From an uncultured Acidobacteriota bacterium (GTDB taxonomy: Bacteria; Acidobacteriota; Thermoanaerobaculia; Gp7-AA8): a stretch of 8,977 nt of DNA. The stretch covers positions 1 through 8,977 of the forward strand of contig CAMPKJ010000207.1 in NCBI GenBank assembly GCA_946887105.1. The letters are read 5' to 3'. Below the pieces are notes generated by a model that was given only the letters and a program-made list of their open reading frames with translations, had not been told where the DNA came from and searched no databases. Below, piece by piece: positions 1 through 5,682 of the stretch. Numbering within the stretch: position 1 is the stretch's first letter; each line of letters opens with the position of its first letter. The position numbers and the translations under genes are program-made.

Positions 1-363
1 GCACGCGACGCACACGCCGGCCACACAGCCACGAGCGCAACGGCGGACCACGCGCAGCACCGTACGAGCGGCGCGAGCGGAGGTCATGCAGCGCATCCTC
101 CGGCAGCGACAAGCGCCGCGCACGACCAGCATTCCGGGATGCAGCACGGCACCGCGACGCCGCCGGCGGACCCGCACGCGCAACACCGTCCGGCGGCGGG
201 CGCGCCTGCGGTCGTCCTGACCGCGCCGACCGGGAGCAATGCGATGGCGCGCGTGCGGCCGGCGGCGACGCTACGGTCCGACGACTTCGATGCCCCGGCG
301 CCAGTCTCCGTCGAGGAAGCGCGAAAAGCGGCCGGCAGCGGCGAACACAAGGGGCACCAGTGA
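1..363 (+). CDS. C-terminus of a His-rich, probably exported metal-related protein (partial)
   Basis: The frame is open from base 1 to a TGA at 361-363, giving the last 120 residues of a protein that starts outside the window. The segment is low in complexity and rich in Ala, Pro, Gly and His. It has 13 histidines, 12 of them in six HxxH pairs (HAGH, HAQH, HAAH, HDQH, HAQH, HKGH). Such tails usually bind Cu, Ni, Zn or Co in periplasmic or metal-efflux proteins. The last part (SDDFDAP, then SVEEARKAAG) resembles tails of TolC-like or heavy-metal efflux components, but that is a weak impression. The cytochrome c gene starts one base after the stop, so the two are probably co-transcribed. The catalytic or structural core is not visible, so the family cannot be settled. 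The reading frame is well supported; the function is inferred. Confidence 0.6.
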   Translation, partial: ARDAHAGHTATSATADHAQHRTSGASGGHAAHPPAATSAAHDQHSGMQHGTATPPADPHAQHRPAAGAPAVVLTAPTGSNAMARVRPAATLRSDDFDAPAPVSVEEARKAAGSGEHKGHQ

Positions 364-364
364 C

Positions 365-856
365 GTGAGGAAGCGCATCACGATCATCGCTGGAGCGATC
401 GTCGCCGTGCTGCTCGCCGGCGGGCTCGCCATCGCCTCGATGGTGCGCTCCGGATTGAGCGCGCACGCCCAGCCCACGCGCATCGAAACCACCGTCGCAC
501 GCATGGTGCGGCATTGGGCCGTCCCGGCGGAATTGCGCGATGCGAAGAACCCCGTGCCGCTCACGCCGCAGGTGCTCGCGGACGGCCGCGAACATTTCGC
601 CGATCACTGTGCCGTATGCCACGGCAACGACGGCAGGGGCCAGAGCGGCCTCGGGAAACAGATGTATCCGAAGACGCCGGACCTGACGCTCGCGGCGACG
701 CAGTCACTCTCCGACGGAGAGCTGTTCGCGATCATCGAGAACGGCGTGCGTCTCACCGGCATGCCCGGCTTCGGCAGCGGCACGGCGGAATCGGCGTACG
801 GAAGCTGGGTCCTGGTCCACTTCATCCGCCACATGCCGAAGCTCACGCACCACTGA
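365..856 (+). CDS. Membrane-anchored mono-haem c-type cytochrome
   Basis: This encodes 163 residues from a GTG start one base after the upstream stop; AAGGGG about 13 bases upstream is a weak ribosome site. An earlier ATG in the same frame (239) would overlap the previous gene by over 100 bases and put a charged stretch before the signal, so GTG 365 is preferred. Residues 1-5 are basic and 6-26 are a hydrophobic signal/anchor, placing the protein at the outer face of the inner membrane. The single haem-binding motif CAVCH is at 82-86, inside a typical class I sequence (DHCAVCHGNDGRGQ). Met133 in TGMPGFG is the likely sixth haem ligand. Both sites and the spacing fit the cytochrome c/CBB3-type fold. 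It should carry electrons in the periplasm. The partner is unknown, though flanking genes suggest a metal or redox stress setting. Confidence 0.88.
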   Translation: MRKRITIIAGAIVAVLLAGGLAIASMVRSGLSAHAQPTRIETTVARMVRHWAVPAELRDAKNPVPLTPQVLADGREHFADHCAVCHGNDGRGQSGLGKQMYPKTPDLTLAATQSLSDGELFAIIENGVRLTGMPGFGSGTAESAYGSWVLVHFIRHMPKLTHH

Positions 857-872
857 AAGGACGTGATTGACC

Positions 873-1352
873 ATGCAGCATGCAACGCAGGGACACGGCA
901 TGAAGGGCCACTACGGGCGGCTGGTGGTGATGACGCTGCTCTCGTTCATCGCCATGTACGTGTTGATGTACGCGATGGTGGACCGGTTCGCGAACGTCTT
1001 CCCGAACTTCAACCAGTTCTACATGGCCGGGCTCATGGCGGCGGCGATGGTGGCCATCGAGCTCGTGGTGATGGGCGGGATGTACCCGAACAGGAAGGTG
1101 AACATCGCGCTCATCGCGGCGAGCCTCGCCGCGCTGGCGGGGTTCTGGATCCTCATCCGGCAGCAGACCGCCATCGGCGACCGGCAGTTCGTGAAGTCGA
1201 TGATCCCGCACCACGCCGGCGCCATCCTGATGTGCGAGCAGGCCACGCTGACCGATCCGGAGCTCGTGCGGCTCTGCGGCGACATCGTCCGCGGACAGCA
1301 GCGGGAGATCGATCAGATGAAGGACATCCTCCGGAGACTGGAGACGCGGTGA
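873..1352 (+). CDS. DUF305 family integral membrane protein
   Basis: This encodes 159 residues from ATG 873; GAAAGGA at 855-861 is the likely ribosome site. A TTG at 867 in the same frame would add two residues and sit closer to that site, so the start is uncertain by two codons. Residues 1-13 are His-rich. Three hydrophobic helices follow at about 16-37, 50-71 and 76-97, then a cytoplasmic or periplasmic C-terminal DUF305 segment. The family signature is complete: RQQTAIGDRQFVKSM, then MIPHHAGAILMC at 110-121 with paired histidines and a cysteine able to bind metal. DUF305 proteins often sit with copper and other metal resistance genes, but their biochemical role is not established. The gene follows the cytochrome by 16 bases and its stop lies 9 bases from the end of convergent kup. 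Confidence 0.9.
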   Translation: MQHATQGHGMKGHYGRLVVMTLLSFIAMYVLMYAMVDRFANVFPNFNQFYMAGLMAAAMVAIELVVMGGMYPNRKVNIALIAASLAALAGFWILIRQQTAIGDRQFVKSMIPHHAGAILMCEQATLTDPELVRLCGDIVRGQQREIDQMKDILRRLETR

Positions 1353-1363
1353 TGCCGCGCGTC
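1343..1363. terminator. Possible bidirectional hairpin between convergent genes
   Basis: CGCGG (1345-1349) pairs with CCGCG (1355-1359) around a 5-base loop, and GAC (1343-1345) can extend to GTC (1361-1363) past a bulge. The stop codon of the DUF305 gene is in the loop and that of kup overlaps the 3' arm. There is no T-run on either strand, so this is not a standard intrinsic terminator. In GC-rich DNA such a short stem could be chance. Confidence 0.25.
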
Positions 1364-3254
1364 ACATCCGAACCTGCGCACCCAGTTCGATCACCTGATT
1401 CGGCGGCAGCGAAAAGAACGTCGCGGCGCTGCTTGCATTGCGCGTCATCGACGCAAACAGATGTTCGCGCCACATGGCCATGCCCGGGTCGCTGCTCGGG
1501 ATGAGCGTTTCGCGGCCGAGGAAGTAACTCGTGGCCATCGTGTCGAAACGCACCGGGCCGGGGATTCCGCCGAGGACCTCCGGCAGATTCGGATCTTCCA
1601 TGAAGCCGAAGCGCAGCACCAGCCGGTGGATCCCGTGACCGAGATCGGTCCACTGGAAACGTTCTTCGGCCGACAGGTGCGAGGTCTCCTCGACCATGAC
1701 GCTCAGCAGCACTACCCGCTCATGAACGACTTTGTTGTGCTTGATGTTGTGCAGCAGCGCGGTCGGAATGCCTGACTGCTGGCGGGTCAGGAACACCGCC
1801 GTTCCACGCACGCGATGAATGCGGCCGGCCTCCAGTTCGCGCAGAAAATCCTCGGTGGCCAGCCCGCCCTCCGCGAGCCGCGCGGTCAGGATGCGCCGCC
1901 CCGTGAACCAGGTGGTCATGATGGTGAAGATCGTCAATCCGACGAGCAGCGGGAACCAGCCGCCGTCCGCCACCTTGATGATGTTCGCGCCGAAGAACGC
2001 CAGGTCGATGACCAGGAACGGGATCGCAAACCCGAGCACCGCCGGCAACCCCCACTTCCAGCGCTCGCGTGCGATCACGGCGAACAGCGCCGTGGTGATC
2101 CCCATCGTCGCCGTCACCGCGACTCCGTAGGCTCCCGCAAGCGACGTCGACTGCCGGAATCCGATCACCAGACCGATCGCGCTGAGCATGAGCAGCCAGT
2201 TGACGGATGGGATGTAGATCTGGCCGATCTCCCTCGCGGATGTGTGGCGGATGCGGATGCGCGGCAGATACCCGAGCTGCACGGCCTGCCGCGTCAGTGA
2301 ATACGAGCCGGAGATCACCGCCTGCGATGCAACGGCGGCAGCCAGTGTTGCCAGGATCACCAGCGGCCAGAGCGCCCAACGCGGCGCCATCAGGAAAAAC
2401 GGATCGCTGGCCGCGGCGGGATTCGTCAGCAGGAGCGCACCCTGACCGAAGTAATTGAGCAGCAGCGCGGGAAACACGACGGCGAACCAGGCCAGGCGAA
2501 TCGGCTTCGCGCCGAAGTGGCCCATGTCCGCATACAGCGCCTCGCCGCCGGTCACGACCAGAAACACCGCGCCGAGCACGAGATATCCGGCGAGCTGGTG
2601 CGCCATCAGGAAGCGCAATGCCTGCAGCGGATTCAGCGCCACCAGCACGTGAGGGGCACGCACGATCTGCGAGATGCCCAATGCCGCGAGCACGGTGAAC
2701 CAGACGATCATCAGCGGTCCGAAGAGCGCACCGACGCGCGCCGTGCCGTGCTTCTGCACCGCGAACAGCGCCACCAGCGCAACCACGGTCAGCGGCACGA
2801 TCCACGACGACAGCACCGGAGTGACCACGCCCACGCCCTCGAAGGCGCTGAGCATCGTGATCGCCGGCGTGATCATGCCGTCGCCGTAGAGCAGCGCCGA
2901 ACCGAACAGGCCGAACGCGAGCAGCACCGACCGCCGCACGCCGCGGCGTCCCGCCTCGTGCGGGCGCACCAGCGACATGAGCGCGAGGATGCCGCCCTCG
3001 CCGCGGTTGTCGGCGCGCAACACGAACAGCAGGTACTTGATCGAAATGACCAGGACCAGCGACCACGTGATCAGCGAGAGGACGCCGATGACATTGTCGT
3101 GGTTCACCGCCAGCCGGTGGCCGTGGTGCGACATGAAGCACTCTTTCAGCGCATAGAGAGGACTGGTCCCGATGTCGCCGTAAACGACGCCGAGTGCACC
3201 GAGGGAGAGCGTGAGGAAATAGCGACGGCTTTGCGGATCGGAAGGCAGAGACAT
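1362..3254 (-). CDS. kup: Kup-family potassium transporter
   Basis: This encodes 630 residues from ATG 3254, the usual Kup length (about 620-630). An in-frame TTG at 3284 would add ten residues; a GGAG lies almost against it, so neither start has an ideal ribosome site. Kup proteins import K+ by H+ symport across the inner membrane. The N-terminal motif GVVYGDIGTSPLYALKE (about residues 22-38) carries the conserved Asp27. RADNRGEGGILAL (80-92) and LLYGDGMITPAI (121-132) are also family hallmarks. About twelve hydrophobic helices run to roughly residue 450, followed by a soluble C-terminal domain of about 170 residues ending GAQVRM. The gene is divergent from the sensor kinase, and the shared 130-base gap holds the direct-repeat boxes, so regulation by the adjacent two-component system is plausible. 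It appears intact. Confidence 0.95.
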   Translation of the reverse strand: MSLPSDPQSRRYFLTLSLGALGVVYGDIGTSPLYALKECFMSHHGHRLAVNHDNVIGVLSLITWSLVLVISIKYLLFVLRADNRGEGGILALMSLVRPHEAGRRGVRRSVLLAFGLFGSALLYGDGMITPAITMLSAFEGVGVVTPVLSSWIVPLTVVALVALFAVQKHGTARVGALFGPLMIVWFTVLAALGISQIVRAPHVLVALNPLQALRFLMAHQLAGYLVLGAVFLVVTGGEALYADMGHFGAKPIRLAWFAVVFPALLLNYFGQGALLLTNPAAASDPFFLMAPRWALWPLVILATLAAAVASQAVISGSYSLTRQAVQLGYLPRIRIRHTSAREIGQIYIPSVNWLLMLSAIGLVIGFRQSTSLAGAYGVAVTATMGITTALFAVIARERWKWGLPAVLGFAIPFLVIDLAFFGANIIKVADGGWFPLLVGLTIFTIMTTWFTGRRILTARLAEGGLATEDFLRELEAGRIHRVRGTAVFLTRQQSGIPTALLHNIKHNKVVHERVVLLSVMVEETSHLSAEERFQWTDLGHGIHRLVLRFGFMEDPNLPEVLGGIPGPVRFDTMATSYFLGRETLIPSSDPGMAMWREHLFASMTRNASSAATFFSLPPNQVIELGAQVRM

Positions 3255-3299
3255 GTGCGCGGTCGCGAAATGTAGCAGCCCCAATCTCCGGCGGGAGGA

Positions 3300-3321
3300 T
3301 CTTTACGAATTCTTAAGCTCC
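3300..3321 (+). promoter_or_regulatory. Candidate response-regulator box A1 (11-base direct repeat)
   Basis: The half-sites TCTTTA (3300-3305) and TCTTAA (3311-3316) start exactly 11 bases apart. The 20 bases at 3298-3317 match 17 of 20 at 5188-5207 in the next gap of the locus. Tandem half-sites one helical turn apart are typical for OmpR/PhoB/KdpE-type regulators. The site lies 46 bases upstream of the kup ATG and 64 bases upstream of the kinase ATG. The repeat is seen directly; its role is inferred. Confidence 0.6.
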
Positions 3322-3339
3322 CGGACCACGACCGATGAT

Positions 3340-3361
3340 TCTTCAGGGACTCTTAATGACG
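3340..3361 (+). promoter_or_regulatory. Candidate response-regulator box A2 and kinase promoter region
   Basis: TCTTCA (3340-3345) and TCTTAA (3351-3356) form a second 11-base direct repeat, 40 bases (about four helical turns) after box A1. A weak -10-like sequence, TATCCG at 3370-3375 (or GGTATC at 3368), follows at the distance expected when an activator replaces the -35 element. Transcription from it would begin within about five bases of the kinase ATG. Confidence 0.5.
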
Positions 3362-3384
3362 GGTTGTGGTATCCGTGACCGCGG

Positions 3385-4500
3385 ATGAGATCGCGCAGAA
3401 TTCCGCTGTCATTGATCGCGGCCCTCGCCGCGGTCATCGTCACGGTGTTCGGTCGCGCGATGAGTCTCAACGCGAACACGATGGGCTTCCTCTTTCTGAT
3501 CGTGGTGCTCATCGCGTCGCTGCGCGGAGGGCTCCTCGCCGGAACGGTTGCATCGATCGTGGCGACGCTCTGCTACAACTTCTTCTTCTTCCCTCCGCTT
3601 TACGCGTTCACGATTCACGAGGCCGCGAACTGGGTGGCGCTGGCGGTCTTTCTGGTCACGTCGGTGGTGGTCAGCCGTCTGGTGGTCGACGCGCGTCTTC
3701 AGGCCGATCGCGCCGAGCAGCGGCGGAAGGAAGTGGAGAGGCTGGCCATCGAGCGCGAGAAGCTGCTCCAGGATCACGCCCACGTCCAGGCGTTGCGCGA
3801 GAGCGAGATGCTGAAGACCTCGCTGCTCCGCGCGATCTCGCACGACCTCAGTACACCGCTCACCGCGATCACCATCCACACGCAGGCGTTGCGGCGGAAA
3901 GCCGAGCATGACCACGATCTGAAGGAAACCATCACCGGCATCGCCGACGAGACGGCGCGCCTGCATCGCCGCATCGACAATCTGCTGGCCATGGCCCGTC
4001 TGGAAGCGGGACACGCCCGGCCGCGCCGCGAGCCGACGCCGCCGGCGGATCTTTTCCACGCCGTCCGCGACAACCTTCCGCTCGTTTTTCAAAGCCGTCC
4101 CGTGACGGTGAGCGTTGCGGAGGACTGCCCCGACGCGAACGTCGATCCTTCGCTCGCGCTTGAGATTCTCGTCAACCTCATCGAGAACGCGCATCGCGCA
4201 TCACCGCGCGGCGCGCCGCTGGAGCTCCGTGCATTCGCGCATCCGGACGATCGGGCCGAGGTGCGCATCGAAGTCCTCGATCGTGGACCTGGGCTGCCGG
4301 CCGGCGTTGCGGACGCCGCGGGCAATCTGCTCCCGGGCGCGACCAGCGACGTGGCCCAACGCGGCCTGGGATTGGAAATCGCCCGCAGTCTCGCGATCGC
4401 GAACGGCGGGAGCATCGGCCTGACACCGCGCGAGGGTGGCGGTACGATCGCACGCCTCGACGTGCCTGCCGCGCCGCTGCCGGCGGAGGAACCAGCATGA
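3385..4500 (+). CDS. KdpD-like short sensor histidine kinase (DUF4118 sensor)
   Basis: This encodes 371 residues from ATG 3385; there is no clear ribosome site, and transcription may begin almost at the start codon. The N-terminus has four hydrophobic segments within about residues 7-101. They include YNFFFFPPLYAFTIHEAANW (64-83), typical of the DUF4118 membrane domain of KdpD. A charged coiled linker (102-140) leads to the dimerisation domain with the phospho-acceptor His153 in ISHDLSTPLT. The ATP-binding domain shows the N box (NLIENAHRAS, Asn268), the G1 box (DRGPGLP, Asp299) and the G2 box (RGLGLEIA, 326-333). Classical KdpD has about 890 residues. The N-terminal KdpD and USP cytoplasmic domains that sense K+-related signals are absent here. 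The TGA overlaps the regulator's ATG (ATGA). The neighbouring K+ transporters suggest K+ or envelope/turgor sensing; that is inference. Confidence 0.9.
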   Translation: MRSRRIPLSLIAALAAVIVTVFGRAMSLNANTMGFLFLIVVLIASLRGGLLAGTVASIVATLCYNFFFFPPLYAFTIHEAANWVALAVFLVTSVVVSRLVVDARLQADRAEQRRKEVERLAIEREKLLQDHAHVQALRESEMLKTSLLRAISHDLSTPLTAITIHTQALRRKAEHDHDLKETITGIADETARLHRRIDNLLAMARLEAGHARPRREPTPPADLFHAVRDNLPLVFQSRPVTVSVAEDCPDANVDPSLALEILVNLIENAHRASPRGAPLELRAFAHPDDRAEVRIEVLDRGPGLPAGVADAAGNLLPGATSDVAQRGLGLEIARSLAIANGGSIGLTPREGGGTIARLDVPAAPLPAEEPA

Positions 4501-5183
4501 CCATCGCTCCTTTGATTCTGGTCGTCGACGACGATCCGGCCATTCGGAAGTCGTTGCGGAATGAGCTGCACGTGAGCGGGTACACTACCGCCAGCGCGAG
4601 CGACGGCGCGGAAGGCGTGCGCACGTTCGAGAGCCACGGTCCCGATCTCATCCTCACGGACCTGTCGATGCCGCGCTCCGATGGATTCGAGCTGATCTCC
4701 GCGGTCCGTGCGAAGGGACGCACTCCGATCATCGTGCTGTCCGTACGCGGCGACGATGCCGACAAGATTCGCGCGCTGGACCTCGGCGCGGACGATTTCG
4801 TCACCAAGCCCTTCTCCGTCGCGGAACTGCTCGCGCGCGTTCGCGCACAACTGCGGCGCATCGCGCCGAGCGCCGCCATGCTTCAATTCAACGGATTGAT
4901 CATCGACCTCGAACGCCGCCGCGTGACGCAGGGCGAGCGCGACATCCGCCTGACGCCGACCGAGTACGCGTTGCTCGAACTGCTCGCCGCGAATGCGGGA
5001 AAACCGGTCTTCACCGACACCATCATCGCCAGGGTCTGGCGCGATACTCCGGGCACGACGCCCGACACGGTGCGCGTCCACATGAGCGCTCTGCGCAAGA
5101 AGATCGAGCCCGATCCATCATCCCCACGCTACATCGTCACCGAGCCGTGGGTCGGCTATCGCTTCATCGCCGAACCGGTTTGA
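4497..5183 (+). CDS. OmpR/KdpE-type response regulator
   Basis: This encodes 228 residues from ATG 4497, which overlaps the kinase stop by 4 bases; GGCGGAGGA lies just upstream, so translation is probably coupled. The receiver domain (about 6-120) has acidic residues Asp11 and Asp12, phospho-acceptor Asp55 in LILTDLSMP, Ser82 at the usual Thr/Ser switch and Lys104 in TKPF. The C-terminal winged-helix domain (about 128-226) shows RLTPTEYALLELLAANAGKPV, VRVHMSALRKKIEPDP and a final GYRF. All key residues are present. It should be phosphorylated by the adjacent kinase and bind tandem DNA half-sites about 11 bases apart. Such sites flank its operon on both sides. It is nearest in look to KdpE, but kdpFABC is not here, so the kdpE symbol is not assigned. 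Confidence 0.93.
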   Translation: MTIAPLILVVDDDPAIRKSLRNELHVSGYTTASASDGAEGVRTFESHGPDLILTDLSMPRSDGFELISAVRAKGRTPIIVLSVRGDDADKIRALDLGADDFVTKPFSVAELLARVRAQLRRIAPSAAMLQFNGLIIDLERRRVTQGERDIRLTPTEYALLELLAANAGKPVFTDTIIARVWRDTPGTTPDTVRVHMSALRKKIEPDPSSPRYIVTEPWVGYRFIAEPV

Positions 5184-5189
5184 AAACGA

Positions 5190-5211
5190 TCTTTACGTCT
5201 TCTTTAGAAAC
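5190..5211 (+). promoter_or_regulatory. Candidate response-regulator box B1 (perfect TCTTTA direct repeat)
   Basis: TCTTTA occurs at 5190-5195 and again at 5201-5206, exactly 11 bases apart. The surrounding 20 bases (5188-5207) match box A1 at 17 positions. The site starts 7 bases after the regulator's stop codon, in the gap before the small membrane protein and KimA-like genes, so it fits control of that downstream operon. Confidence 0.6.
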
Positions 5212-5224
5212 CATTTCGGTTTTT
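5208..5224 (+). terminator. Weak hairpin plus T-run after the response regulator
   Basis: AAACC (5208-5212) can pair with GGTTT (5218-5222) around a 5-base loop, and the 3' arm runs into TTTTT (5220-5224). The stem is only five pairs and AT-rich, so any termination would be partial. It may let some kinase/regulator transcription read into the downstream pair. Confidence 0.25.
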
Positions 5225-5234
5225 CGCCGGCACA

Positions 5235-5256
5235 TCCTTCGAACTTCTTAGCGAGT
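5235..5256 (+). promoter_or_regulatory. Degenerate response-regulator box B2
   Basis: TCCTTC (5235-5240) and TCTTAG (5246-5251) are 11 bases apart, 45 bases after box B1, echoing the paired arrangement A1/A2. Only the second half-site matches well. CGGCAC (5228-5233) and GTGCCG (5255-5260) flank it as an inverted repeat. No convincing -10 hexamer follows in the GC-rich stretch before 5296. Confidence 0.35.
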
Positions 5257-5295
5257 GCCGCGGCGCCGCGTTGTTTGCGTCGTCAGGAGGCCGGG

Positions 5296-5682
5296 ATGGC
5301 CAGCATGACGCGACCGGCAACGACTGCTCTTCTGGTGATGCTCTTCTGGATCGCCGCCGCCGGTGTGAGCATCGCGGCGCAGACGCACGTTCATCCACGA
5401 TCGCCGGCCGCCGCCGCCGTTGCCACCATCGCGGCGATCCTGCTGGGCGCGTACGGGTACACCCGCTTTTGCGCGCGGCAGGCCGGCATCACTCACGCGC
5501 TCGGCGTCGGGATCGCGTGGCTGGCGCTCAGCATCACCACGGAGCTGGTGATGGCCACGCACCTTCGCCACGGTTGGTACGCGGTCCTCGGCTCGCCCGA
5601 TCGTCCGCTGCTCCGCAACCTCTTCTTCTTCGTCTGGATTTTCGCGCCCGCGCTCTTCGCGCGGCGGGAGGGTGACCATTGA
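5296..5682 (+). CDS. Small four-helix membrane protein of unknown function
   Basis: This encodes 128 residues from ATG 5296. AGGAGG at 5285-5290 is five bases away, which favours this start over TTG 5275 or ATG 5305. I do not recognise the family. Four hydrophobic segments lie at about 9-28, 38-55, 66-86 and 106-122. Loop features are a His-containing stretch after helix 1 (THVHPRSP), TRFCARQAG after helix 2 and HLRHGWYAVLGSPDRPLLRN before helix 4. Acidic Glu83 lies inside helix 3. The last four bases (TTGA, 5679-5682) overlap the start of the KimA-like permease, so the two are translationally coupled. Both lie downstream of the shared regulatory boxes. It could be an accessory subunit or modulator of the permease, but only the gene order supports this. 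Confidence 0.75.
   Translation: MASMTRPATTALLVMLFWIAAAGVSIAAQTHVHPRSPAAAAVATIAAILLGAYGYTRFCARQAGITHALGVGIAWLALSITTELVMATHLRHGWYAVLGSPDRPLLRNLFFFVWIFAPALFARREGDH

Noticed and set aside
1720..3141. 473-residue open frame on the minus strand in another frame inside kup
   Set aside because: Arg/Ala/Gly/His-rich composition typical of out-of-frame reading in GC-rich DNA; kup in the same span has clear motifs throughout.
3308..3313. Palindrome GAATTC within box A1
   Set aside because: The restriction-site-like palindrome is absent from the matching box B1 (5188-5207), so the direct repeat, not the palindrome, is the conserved feature.
4089..5081. 330-residue open frame antisense to the kinase and regulator
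   Set aside because: Shadow of two well-supported signalling genes; no domain visible.
3385..5183. Calling the pair kdpD and kdpE
   Set aside because: The kinase lacks the N-terminal domains that define KdpD and no kdpFABC genes are seen; only the DUF4118 and kinase parts are shared.
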